Source: Branchipolynoe longqiensis (lineage: Eukaryota > Annelida > Polychaeta > Phyllodocida > Polynoidae). From it: a stretch of 64,000 nt of DNA. The DNA is taken from contig CM059198.1 of assembly GCA_030323885.1 (NCBI GenBank), positions 11,880,462 to 11,944,461 of the forward strand, written 5' to 3'. The position numbers were made by a program, and so were the translations under genes. The notes under the pieces are model-generated. The model had not been told where the DNA came from. It worked only from the letters and a program-made list of their open reading frames with translations, and did not search any database. Shown here in pieces: positions 33,901-47,100 of this stretch. Position 1 is the stretch's first letter. Every line of letters starts with the position of its first letter.

Positions 33901-36900
33901 AGCGGCCCCCAGTAGCTTCCTTTCCTCTGTGGGCACCCCACCCCTCTAGTGACGCATCAGTTGTAACTGTTGTGTTGGGCTCTTCCATACGGATGGGATT
34001 ATGGGAATTAAATAAATGTTCCAACCACCATTGGATGTTATCATGTCCTGCTTTGGAGATGGTCATTTGGCATTCGAAATTTCCCTTAGCTTTATTGAGC
34101 GCGATATTTTTATCTATTTCGAGGGATTTAATATGTGCTTTCCCGTATAATACGGCTGGCGCATAAGCCACCATTAGGCCAATGAGTACTGCGACTTGCC
34201 TTATTTTTGGTCGTTTTATGTTTAAAAGGTCAGAGGCTGTAGTACTAAATTTTTCAATCTTGTCTGATGTTAGGGAGATTGTCATTTCTTTTGTATTAAT
34301 AAAGAAACCCAAGAATTTTAATAGGAATGTTGGTTGTAGAACCGATTTGGTTGCATGAATGAAAAACCCCAAGTGGGTTAATGTATCACATAAGTCATTT
34401 ATGGCTAAAAAGCAATCGTTCTTTGTGCGTGCCACAATAAACGAGTCATCAATATATGGAAACATAACATGGCCTTTCTTGGCCATTTCCGCAAATACTG
34501 GTTTAAGTAGCTTTGTAAATAACCGTGGAGCACAGGCGAGGCCATTTGGCAAGCATGTAAATTGGTACAATTGGCCTTGCCACAAAAATCGAAGAAATTT
34601 TCGATGGGCCTCATAAATCGGTATGGTATAGTAAGCGTCTTTGAGGTCTACGCTTGCGAGCCACGAGCCTTGGCTTACTAGGTCACGGGCTGTTTCTAAC
34701 GAAAACATTTTGAAGTGCTTATATTCAACTAAAGTATTTAGAATAGTTAAGTCAAGGATCATTCTAATGTCGCCATTAGGTTTGGGCCTTGAGAAGATAT
34801 TTGAGATATATTCCCCTTCTGTATGTTGGACGGTAGTAATGATACCTTTTGATTGAAATTTGTTTACTTCTATGTCTAACGCTAGTTTTTCGTGTTGCGT
34901 TAAGCGGTAGGGGAAAGGGACTTTATGTTGTAAAGGCGTTTGTGTAAAAGGAATGAAAACTCCTCTAACAATATCGAGAACTGACTGATCATGAGTCAGT
35001 TGTTCCCAGTTCATAATGTGATTAGAGACATTGCCAGCACAAAAGGGGCTTACACTGGGTTGCTCCTCAGGCTCTACTTGTTGCCTGGTTTGGGGAACTG
35101 CTTCTGGGGAGGGTTGTCTCTCCTGAAGGGGCGGTTGCCGTCGTTCCAGCCGTACTGGTTCCTCTGGCCGCGTCCCCTTGGTTGATAGCCGTAGTTGCGG
35201 CTGCCGAAGCGGTTGGTCGACTGGCCGGTCCGCCGTCCGCGAAAATCCGATCTGGATTTCTTAAACTTAGCGACATTGGAATCCTTCTTCCCGTCCAGGT
35301 GTTTGGATTGCTTCGCTTGAGTTTCTACCTGTTTGAACAGGTATTGTAGCTGCCCTCCAAACATTTTGCTGTGGTCAAGCGGCTTGCCTTTGATGGGTTT
35401 AGGCGCCAAGAAAAGAGTAAACTCTTTCCCGTCGTTGTCGACGACCTTTTTGGAGCGGGCAACTTGTTTGCCAGCGTCGGTGGTAACGGATTTGAACACA
35501 TTTTCGAAACGCCTGTACGACAAGAAATTGCTCGTCGCAGTTAACGATGCGATAGCCGCGTTCATGTCTTTAGTAACCGTGGTGAACTTATTCCCGGTCA
35601 TCATTCGGTTGGCCACCGGCATGATTGCCGCGAGTGCCACCAGGACTCCTTTATGTACGGTATGGAGACAGGTCTCAAACTTTTTCCTGTCCTCGCTCAT
35701 TGTCACGTCCTCGTCCATCTCTTTGATGGTGGCCTCGGGAATCCCTTTGATGCCCGTATATTCTTCCGCGAGCTTTGTCAGAGTCTCTGCGGGTTTGAAG
35801 GTGTCAAAGTGACCTCTGACATTCTTTCTCAGGAGCGTGCAGGTGTTGATTCGCCGCTTCTTGACCGTCCTGATTTTCCTTGCCACCTTTACAGTGATGT
35901 TGGCAAAGGTACCGGGATGTGGGTCATCCGACTCTGACTCCGTGGTAGTCGAATGACCAGAGGAGTCAGAGGAAGAAGACTTTGACTTCTTCTTCTTTGA
36001 TTTGGACTTTTTCTTTGTCCTTTTTACCTTCCGGACCTTGTTCCTGGCCTTGTAGTACTCATCTCCGCCAGACGAGTACTTTTTGGGGTGCTTTCGTTTG
36101 CGCCCCAAGGCCACCTCCGAGTCGGTAGTAGGCTGGTCCGACAGATCCTCCCACTCCGATAGTTCGGATTGGGAGGCATCTGCTTTTGTTGACGTTTTGG
36201 GTGTAGGGAGCAGCTGTTGCAGCTGCTCTCGTATGAGCTTGACCATCTGCTCGTTGGCCGCTAGCTGCGAGGGTCCCGGCTCAGGGGAACGATCACGTGA
36301 CCCGGCTGACTGGCGTCCCGACGCCGCGTCCCCCTCACTGAGGGTATGAGGTGCACCCTTGTCACCCCGCTTCGTGGCCATCCTGAAGGGTCTGAAAACA
36401 ACCAAAAGGCGTTTTAAACCCACAACTCAAGTAAACTGAACCAGTGGAACAGTACTATGAGGCCAGGTGGTCTTACAGGGGTAATAAAACTGTATTTACA
36501 CCAGTTATTAACCCAGGCGTGAGTAAGCTAAAGCATCGGAGGTATATAACGGTCGCAAGCGAGCCGATACCAACGCGGGGCGGGACCAGTGTAGGTCGCG
36601 CCCACACTCTCTGTACCATAGACTTCTCCCACCTGTGGCTACGACGCCAACAAGTTGGAGAAAATATTATGATACTCGGAGGTACGCCTTAGAAAAAACT
36701 ATCATAACGACGAAATGGCTCCAGCCAACATGTCTCTCCGTTAGGCAACGGGCGGCAATAACTATCTAAGCGACGAAATGACTCCAGTCAACGTGTCTCT
36801 CCGTTCGGCAACGGGCGGCAAAAATAAAATGGATGCCTCAATCTACAGCACCGGCTAAACACCACGCTTGAGATTATTACTTATTAGCAAATAAGAACTC

Positions 36901-38124
36901 AACAACAAGTCTATGAGCGTGTGCTATATGTATTCATAAACAATCTTGTCAGTTTATGTTCCGGTACTTACAGTAGAAAGAGTAGTAATCCGTGTGAAAA
37001 CTGCTGAGCTGCTCGTAACGTTCCTCCAGTTATGAGCGGAATATGCTAATTGCTGAACCCGGATGTTGCTTCCTTCTCCCTCGGCCTCGATTAGCCGAGG
37101 CGTTGTACCGAGGTAAAATATATATATATTGATCGGCCAATACTAATAATAGTAATATATATATATAAATTTCAAAATTTAAATTACCCAAATTGATTAA
37201 TTATATTCATAGAATTGACCAAACAGCATTGAATATCCAACATGGAGGGGAGGGGCAACATCCACCTCATTTCCCCTTCCCCTCTATGACCCTGTACAGT
37301 AGGCCTACTTGGTTGGGGGGGCTAATGAGGTCACGAGATTGGCCTAATTGGTTAATGGCTTCCCTGCATAATGGCTGTTTCAAACTGAGTGTTCAAAGGG
37401 GTGAGGTTATAAATTCACTGGTTATTCTGTATATGCTGTCCCAAATCATTAGCTAATAAACCAGTATCTAAGTTGGATATATAGGATCAAATGTAAGTAG
37501 TTGTTTTAATTTTGACAAAATTATATGTCATCGGACCATGCAACTTTAAGTGTATGTGGCATATGGTGTGCGAATGTGAATGAGGTAAGCAGCAACTTTT
37601 CGTTGTTTGTATTGGACAGCATACTCGGTTCACATTCGCACCGATCGCTCCATGTAGAGATCTAGTGTGAATGCGAACTTAGCGTGCTATTTCCAATACA
37701 AACAGCGACAAGTCGCTGCATACTTTGTACGCATTTGCATACATGGAATCCTAGCTTAATTTGAAATATGTTATTCTGAGAGATAACAAAGTTGATGGGC
37801 ACCCACCCCATAGCAGAACTCTGGCTGTGCTATGGTTAGGGTGAAGCAGACTGCAGTAATCCAGAAAATTGACGTAGTGTACATTCAGGGTAACTGGCAA
37901 CACTATGCATGGACCCCCTGTCCAATCAGGCCAGACACAGGGGACATGTACAGTGGGTGTGTGTGTGTGCGTGTGTGTGTGTGTGTACTAGTGGGGCAAT
38001 AGTAGGCCCTGCTGCATACACACAGGGTGGTGGGTTGGGTGGGTGAGATTGGGTTGCTATGGTTATTAATTGCATCAGGGTGTGAGTGACCAGAAAGAGG
38101 CTACGGGTGTGGGAGCTCAGAACA

Positions 38125-38155
<31 letters not shown>

Positions 38156-41100
38156 GTAGTGGTCTGCACTGACCTCTCAGGCAAGGAGCCACATAGACAG
38201 GTAGGCGTGGGTAGTGTGTTGATATCAGGGGGCCTAGGTGGTGTAATGGTTAGCACACTGGCCCGGAATGCAAAGAGATGTGGGTTCGAGTCCCGCTCTA
38301 GGCGCAATATTTCCCATTTTCATCACCCCCACAACACTGGTTGCCGTGACCAGGATGCTGTACAAGCTACATGCTGTATAGTTGTTGAACCTACCCTGTG
38401 TATGTAAGTGCGTTGCATTGCCTGTATGTATGTAATTGTAAGCATTAAAAGACTTACAATTCCAGGGGGACGAGTGTAGTGGTCTGCACTGACCTCTCAG
38501 GCAAGTAACCACATAGACAGGTAGGCGTGGGTAGTGTGTTGATATCAGGGGGACTAGGTGGTGTAATGGTTAGCACACTGGCGCGGAATGCAAAGAGATG
38601 TGGGTTCGAGTCCCGCACTAGGCACAATATTTCCCATTTTCGAATTTAAGATCATATTCAGACTGAATGCACATAAAATAAGACAATCCCACTTGATTTC
38701 AGAGGCATGACAAAAACAAATAAAAATGTATGATCATATTCAGACTGAATGCCCATAAAATAAGACAATACAACTTTATTTCAGAGACACAACAAAAACA
38801 AATCTATGAAATTCTTTAACTTTGAATAGACGCGCATCCATGTGACTGCACTCGTCCAGTGTGCGTCTATTGGGACATATACGGTACATAAAATGACATT
38901 TTAATAGATGTAGAATATTTGATATCATAATTTAACTACAACTCACACTAGAAACAAATGTAGTCCAGGAACCTTATCATGTTTGGCCATCAGTAACCAT
39001 GTAAGCTTAAAACATAAGGTCTATAGTGAAGCACGGGACTGGGAGAGACCCACACACCTCTTCATGCTATAACAACATGTCCGTGGACCCTATCTCAGAG
39101 GAGCCATGATGATGCATACCACTGGTGTCTTTCAAACTGAAGGCAGACTCACTAACCTTGCGATTTAAGTGGCGAAGAGGACTCGGCGAGTGAGGTGTCG
39201 ATGTTGACGCTCGGCGCCTCCAGCAGGGCCCCGACCTTCTGGGCGCCGGGCGCCGGGCGGGGCGGTGCCGGCGTGTAACGCAGCCAGTTGTACAGGATGG
39301 GGTCCACACACACGGCCAGCCCACCCACATCCAGCATGAGCACAGCAGGCGCTGGGCAATGTGCACACGGAGTGTAAACAGTGGGCAAACAAGTGGGGCG
39401 GGGCGCGGCGGGGCGAGGGAGAGGGAGAGGGAGAGGGAGAGGGAGAGGGAGAAGGAGAGGGAGAGGGAGGGAAGTAGTAGTGGGGAGGAGGCGGGATAAG
39501 GAAGGGAGAGAAGTCTATGGGAGAGGGTGGAGGGAGGGCTGAGGAAGGTGGGAAGGAGGTGGAGGAGGGGGCAATGGGAAGGGAAGGGAAAGAGGAGGGG
39601 GGAGAGGGAGTGGGAGGAAGGGAGAGGGGTAGGGGAGATAATTTGATGGTTTTGCGGTTCTGTCATTCTTTTTTAGATAAAGAAATCAGATTGATAATTA
39701 TAATTTACTCTACTTTGAAGTTACTTTTCTTTAAAAGAGTTAACTTTGGAGGTATCTGAAGTGAAAAAAAAGGCCAAATCAATTTGTGTATGCACACTGA
39801 AAATGCTGGGTATCATAGGTTTTGGTTACTCATTTTCGAGCACAACAGAGGAGCATCACACTGAGAGCTACATTGGTACTTGAAAGGCACTGGATGACGA
39901 TGTTATCAATGTGTGAATCATGGGAGAGTAGCACAGGAACACTAGATTCAGAGCTACATTGGCATCTATGCAGCTCGGTTTTACCCATCTTCGAGGCACA
40001 ACTTGCAACCGGCACAGGTTCTAGTAAACTGACTTAATATTCCTGCTATGCAGCAATAATTTTAAAATAAGTTTAATAGTATCTCAGTTCGATATGTAAG
40101 ATCAAATCTAGTTCAGGGGTCATCCAAAATGCTCAATATTTTCACGGTCGAACAAAGCATAGTACTTTTCCAGATCTCTCTACGCCCCCAAAAAGTAGTA
40201 CACATCAATATTTTAAAACAAAACAAAGTACACCGAAAAATATCAACATTTTATTAAATGATAAAAGTTGTACTTGGCTGACACCCCCTCCCACTGCCTC
40301 CTGTCATACGCGTTGTACGACCTTGAACATGCTGAAAACTTTGGCTGACCTACTAAGTGTTGTATGTTAACAAATCTGATGCCTTCATTAGACTATGAAG
40401 TTTTCGACAGAATTTTCAAATAATTTCTCTGTGCATACCAGCCGGCATGTCGGGGGTGGTGGGAATCTGCAGGGTGCACGTGACGAAGTCTTCATTCGGG
40501 TTGTCAGCATGTTTGGGCACTTCCGTGAAGAACTCGTGTTTACTGACCGGTGAGGTGTCCAGGGGACCGTACATGATGGGCGTAATCGTGTCGTGGCCAT
40601 CATCTCAATAAACACAAATCCTCATTAGTATTACTGTTATTACTATTATTGTTCACTGCATATTTTGCATTATTATTCACCGCATATTTTACAAGGCACC
40701 TTTATCATTGTTGTCATTGCTGGTTTGGCTATTATATTTCACTCCTATTTTTCTAATATTAATATTTTGTTAGTATTCACTGAATATTTTGCGAGGTATC
40801 TATATTATCATTGTTGAGTTAGTTATAATACTGTTATATCCCTCCTATTATTAGTATAATACACAGTGCATATTTGGCAAGATATCTTTACTATTGTTGT
40901 GTTGGTTATGATATTTCACTGCATATTTTGTGAGATTTCTTTATTATTATTATTATTATTGTTTAAGTTGCTTATACTATTATTTCCCTCCTATTATTAT
41001 ATTATATATTGCATATTCTTTGAGATTCTCGTCCCGATATGACCTTAGATGTTGCTAGGACATAACACAACAACACACAAACAAAATCGTTGAGCATCCC

Positions 41101-44100
41101 TTAAAAAGTAAAGTAATCAATTGAGAAGCCTTGCACCCAGTGAGAGCAGTGTTGCGCAGGCTGCTTACCGACGTGTATGACCATGGCCTGCGTGGCAGTC
41201 AGCGTGCCCGTAACGGCGCGTACGGCAGGCGTACGGCAGTCGCGCACTTCCACCCCGGAAACGGACACCTCCAGCACCGGGTGCTTACGGCTCGTCCGCA
41301 CCTCTGCAATTTTATTTTATTTAAACAAAATATATTTAATGCAGGGATTACATTGGGCTGGGAAGCTGTGTAGTTTGCGCCGACCTGCCTATCCCAAAAC
41401 TTCATATTTGGGTATTCCAGTAAACAAGAAATTGTGTACTATCCAAAATGTTCTTGACCTACGAAATGTGTATTGGCCTGCTTCGGCTTAAACTGGTGTA
41501 CAAAACATGCAAAAATCATATGGGTAGGCAGGGCTTGCCTATCACAAATTTACTATTTGGGTACTCCAGTGCAAAGAAAATGTTTGAGTGTCAGTGGGGA
41601 CTGACACCCAATACATTCAGGGGGAGGTTCCCCCTTGAGCAGAAAAGCATGTGTAAGCCACGAGTGGCCAACACGGCAGCGACTAAGGACCACTTGGTCC
41701 CGCCGACCTCCCGCATGAGTCTGTGGTGGCTTTCCCACAGATGGTTCAATTTCTTTAAGTTTATTGATGTTTTCATCCCACTCATGTTGCCATTTGGATT
41801 TTATGTGGGTGGCTATTAGTGGTTTCAGATCAGAGTGAGGGATCAGACACGGTTCAAGATCACAGTTCAGGGCCTTCTTCGCAGCCCGATCAGCTCGTTC
41901 GTTTCCTTGTATGCCAGCATGGCCAGGCACCCAGCACAGGTGGATATCATACCCATCTGTTGTCAGTTGGTTCATTTTATAAATGACCGTTGCTAGAATA
42001 GGGTGATTCGTTTTCAGTCCAGCAACAGCCAGGAGGCAAGAGAAGGAATCACTGTATATAACATAGTTAGTGTGGTTGGATACCTCGATACACTCCAAAG
42101 CGAGAAGGAGTGCTCGGGCCTCTGCAGTGAAAATCGAGCTCTGATCGGGCAAACGTACACCAAGTTTTTCCCGTCGGCAGACTGCCGCAGCAGCTACCCG
42201 GCTTTGGTCTTTCGAACCATCAGTGTATATGGAGAGGTGGTCTGCAAACTGGCCTTGAATCTCTGCATGCAGTCCTTGGTACTCGAGTGGATGTGTCCCA
42301 GATTTCCTCAGTTCCGTGAGTCGGAGGATAACCGATGGCTTTCTCAACGACCACGGGGGATGTTCTGGGACTTTGGCATCCTCCAACACGTCCAAATCCA
42401 CGCCCAAGGCCTCCAAATGAGGTTTCATTCGGAGCCTCAGTGGCCGGATGTAATTTGGCCTGGCTTCATACCTGGATTCGTCATGTTGCTCGAATAGACA
42501 ATTGTGTGCAGGATTCAATGCATTAGTTTTTATCTTGACTACATATTGCATGGCCAGTTTGATTCTCCTGTTGTTAAGTGATGGTTCATTGGCTTCGACA
42601 TAAAGGCTCTGAACTGGTGAGGTGCGGAAGGCCCCAAGGGCCAGGCGCAGTCCCTGGTGGTGGATCGTGTCTAGCAGCCCAATATATGATTTCCTTGCGG
42701 AACCATATACTATGCTGCCGTAATCCACTCGTGAACGAACCAAGGTTCTGTACACGGAGAGCAGAACATCTCTGTCCGCTCCCCACTCTGAGCTGGACAG
42801 CACCCTAATTATGGTGGTAGTGATGATTGTACCAACAGTAATGATTAAGATGATGACAATGGTGATGATGATGATGGTGTCAATGTTAGTGATGACAGTG
42901 GCGATGACAGTGGTGATGGTGATTGTTTGTTTGTTGTTTATATCCTAGCAACATCTAAGGTCATATCAGGACGGGTACCGACTTAGTTGGTGAGGTTTAC
43001 GTCCTGGCAACAGCTAAGGTCATATCAGGACGGGTACAAACTTGTGACAGTGTGCCATTGGTTTGATTCGTCTGGGATTCGAACTCCCGACCTTTCGCAC
43101 GGGAAGCGTGCGGCCTACCGATTAGGCCATCACGTCCACGATGATGGTGGTGATGACGATGATAACAAAGTTTGTTTTATTTAAAGACGCCTCTAGAACG
43201 CATTGATTTTTATCATCGGCTATTGGACATCAAACATACGGTCATTCTGACATATTCTTTGGAAGAAACCCGCTGCCGCCACATAGGCTACTCTTTCCGA
43301 TAAGCAGCAAGGGATCTTTTATATGCACTTTCCCACAGACAGGAAAGCACATATCACAGCCTTTAATGAACCAGTTGTGGACCACTGGCTGGAACAGAAA
43401 ATAACCCTTGCAAATGGGTTCACTGAGCAGGAATGATCAGATGACCCACACCTCCACAGGTGGACACCCTACTGCCTGAGCTACGTCCCGCCCCCCATGA
43501 TGATGAATGATGATACCACTGATGATGCTGAATATAACAATGAGTGATGGTCCATGATGATGACGACGACGACGATGATGACTATGGCGAAAATGAATGC
43601 ATGTAAACAACACACAAAAAAACACTAACAAAAGAAAGCCTGCCACATTTCAGTTTGAAAAAAACATGGTAGTGGGCACGCACCGACATTCCTGAACACG
43701 TCGTCCATGAGTGCAGTGTCGGTGGTGCGGGCGGAGCGAGGGGCCTGTCCAGGGGCACCCACTCTGGGCCCTGGGCACGTGTCGGACCAGGTCAGCATCG
43801 TATGGATCAGCAGCAGCAGCTGCGGCTTGGTCAGATTGAGCGTCAAGTGTGGGACCTCATACATGCACTCCTCCAGCGCCTGAAGACTGTTCTTCCTGTC
43901 GCCACGAACAAAATTGTACTTAATCTTGTGTTGAATATATAAGTATATTATTATTCTATTGTTATTCTATTATTATTCAATCATTACTTTGGTATTATTC
44001 TATTAATCTATTAATAGTATTATTTTCTATTATTCTTATTATTCTAATACTTTACTCCACATGGGATGGCGGAATGAGTCAAATGCTCACTTCCCATATG

Positions 44101-47100
44101 GCACGTCGCGGTTTTTAAACTTGTCCGAGTCAACCGTATGACTTAAAATTTGATACTTCTTGCTACCTAGCCTGGCAATAGGGCAACAAGCTTGTTTAAT
44201 CAACGAATGTAATATCTTCCTTTTTTAGATTAAAGTGTTGAACTAGTTTTTTCTTTTTAAATCGAGGACTTTCATTCGTTCAATATGGTGCAAATGTATA
44301 CAATATATTTCAAGGCTATTTGCGGGAAAGGGGACTTAAGACCATTTTAATGGCAGTGTGATGGACCTCTGCTTCAGGAATAAAGGAGCAACTGAGATAG
44401 CTTCAAACCCCAAGGGGCTCCCTGGTTTATCCCGCCAAAGTTAGACTAGAATTGACCTGTCATTGCCCAGCTGGGTAGCATGTAACCTTCCACGGGCAGG
44501 GTAGTCGGGTGAAGGACGGTTCCTGCTAGCTTGCTACCCCCTTATTGCTACTTCTGAGCAAATAGGGGTCAGCGTAGTCGCCACCACCACTGTGGTAGTG
44601 GGGCTCATTATAGACTGCTACAAGATTGATACATTTTGTGGGTAGTTGCGATGTACAAGACGTGCTGGGGTATGTTACCCCTGAGTGCTGTCTATAATGT
44701 AAGTTGTTGCCAACTAAATTAAGAGCATTAATCAGGCCAACATGATTGTGGCAGTTGAAAGCGGAGCGTAGGGGGTGGAAAGTGGTTCATTGAGCGAGAG
44801 TGAAACTGGTACTCAACTCAGTTAAAAGTTTATATGGACCGAAAGTAAATTTAAGTTTGTTTGTTGTTGTTTTACGTCCTAGCAACATCTAAGGTCATAT
44901 CAGGATGGGTACCGACTTGTGACTGTGCGCACTCATGGCGACTTCATAGTGCTGCCCCACTGTCACATCCTGACACTGAGCGAACCAGTCCCTGTCCTAT
45001 CCTAGTAATGCCGAGTGCCAGGCTAGGAAGCGACAAGCATAAATTTTTAAGTCATTGGTTTGACTCAACCAGGGTCCGAACCCACAATCTCATGGGTTTG
45101 GATCCCCCGATCTCCCAAAACAGGGGACGGACACTCAACTCATTCGGCCACCCCATCTGGTGTAAATTTAATAATTATCAATACTATTTAATCAATTTCA
45201 ATGTTCCCAATGCCCCGTATTTACATCAAAAGACATTCAAGGATTTTTAGGACTTTCAAGGACACATAGGATTCGGTTTGGTTTATTACGGTTTTACATC
45301 CTAACAACATCGCGGTCATATCAGGGGGTTTGTTTGTTGGGGTTTTACCTACATACAACATCTAAGGTCATATCAGGACGGACACCCGACTTGTAACAGT
45401 GTGCACTCACGGCGACTTTGTACTGCTGCCCCACTGAGATACCATGCAGTCCATGCCCCATCCTAGTTATGCTGAGTGCCAGAGAGGGTAACAATTATTA
45501 TCCATTTGTGCAAGTCTCAGGAATGAGAGTTGCTTCCAAAACACACAGCCACACGCTCTTACTTCCGGTGAAATTTTCAATGATTAGAATATGAGGGGAA
45601 AGATTGTTTGTGACAAGTGTTAATTTTGCAAGTCATTGGTTTTGACTCGACCGGGATTAGAACTCTCGACCTTCTACATGGGAAGCCATCGCTCTACCGA
45701 ATCGCCCACCGCCCACTTCGATTAATCAACTCGGGTCACCCGAGCCGCTTTTTGGCGCATGCGCAGACTCTACATCCTCGGGTTGCATAATCAAACATAC
45801 TCCAACACGCTCGGGGTGGAAAACATGGTGGCTTAATCCAGAACTTTTTTTTTTTTAATAACCGATATAACTACAGCAAAATAGGATTTAAAGTATTTTT
45901 TTATTGCATAAGTTTAGTTATATTTCAATTTCATTAATCTGAATTAAAAAAAAAAAAAACATTAAAAAAACACATAGGACGTGTACTGCTACAGAACGAT
46001 ACCAGTACAAATGTGACGTCATCGCTCCTAGCCAACCCCGGTGTTGCAGTTTCCGCGGCACACCAGTTTGCGAGGGACACATCCATTCAAATGCATTGTC
46101 AATGGCCGTGAGTGATCTTCATACAGAAAAAGACAAATATCTCTCAAATTACACCACCTAGAAACAAACCGCTTGGTACACATATAGAAAACATCTTTAC
46201 CAAAAATATTATATTAAATTTATAAGGTTAGGGTTCTTGAGTTCTATTAATTTTGAATAAAACTAATGTTTTGCACTGCGCGTACTGTCAAACTCAAGGC
46301 ATTGTCAATGGTTGTGAGCAATCTGCATACAGAAAATACAGCAAAAGTGAAATATCTCTAAAACCACACCACCTAGAAACAAATCGCTTGGTAAACATAT
46401 AGAAAACATCTTTACCAAAAACACTATATTAAATTCATAAGGTAGTGACGATGCTGTTCGATGTTGATGCATGTGCAGAAGCGATGTGTCCCCCACAAAC
46501 TGGTGTGCCGCAGAAACTGCAACACCGGCAAAGACGCCGGTTACTGGGGTCGGATCGTTTTGCACATGGCACGTGTATTTTTCGACTCCACTCGTGGTGT
46601 TCGATTTGAAATTCTAGCAACTCGGGTGACCCGAATCGCCCGGTGTCATGGTATAAACCCCCGGCCATATCGCGGCCCCTGCTGTGTGCTTCTGCGCATG
46701 CGCGGATTTTCGGAGGGCCTGCAAACTGCAGCATGTCATGTTATAAAACCCCGGCCATATCGCACACCCTGCTGTGTGCTTCTGAGCATGCGCGGATCTT
46801 TGTGTATTTGTAGTTGTTTTAATCAGTCTTATTATATTTGTGCTATTTCCTACTGAAGGATTATTTAATTATTGGGGGGGGGGGGTACTTTGGTTGGCTT
46901 GGTTTCTTGGGAGGTTTTTTTTTTACATTTTAATTATTAATTCAAATATCTCAGGGGTACGTTTATCTTTTCTTTGCTGGCTGGGGGAGGGGTTGTTTTA
47001 ATCAGTCTTTGTGTATTTGTAGTTGTTTTAATCAGTCTTTTTATATTTATGCTATTTCGTACTGAAGGATTATTTAATTATTGGGGGGGGGGGGTACTTT

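Larger units (their letters stand above)
31781..37120 (-). mobile_element. Full-length DIRS-type tyrosine-recombinase retrotransposon (copy 1)
   Basis: About 5.34 kb on the minus strand: gag, RT-RNase H-methyltransferase-like, tyrosine recombinase. Imperfect inverted terminal repeats (31838-31905 and 37046-37120) share ggagaaggaagcaacatccg. An internal complementary region (32007-32142) near the 3' end is the reverse complement of the left end followed by that of the right end, the hallmark of DIRS elements, which replicate through a circle. All three frames are open, so this copy could be autonomous. It lies in the 8.9-kb intron between VPS13B exons 9 and 8, on the same strand as the gene. 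Confidence 0.94.

Noticed and set aside
38232..38303. A tRNA-Gln gene
   Set aside because: The acceptor, D and T arms fit, but the anticodon stem has mismatches and the loop lacks U33. The block is repeated in every LTR of a mobile element, so it is tRNA-derived, not a working tRNA gene.
38101..38640. CRISPR-like direct repeats
   Set aside because: Only two long repeats with LTR features; no regular spacer array anywhere in the window, and the DNA is eukaryotic.
38155..38641. Tandem pair of tRNA-SINEs
   Set aside because: Considered first. The constant 320-bp offset in two loci, TG...CA ends, primer site, polypurine tract and 4-bp duplication fit an LTR element better.
43065..43138. A tRNA gene on the minus strand
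   Set aside because: Good B box and anticodon-like stem, but it is the head of a SINE family A copy and the acceptor stem does not pair.
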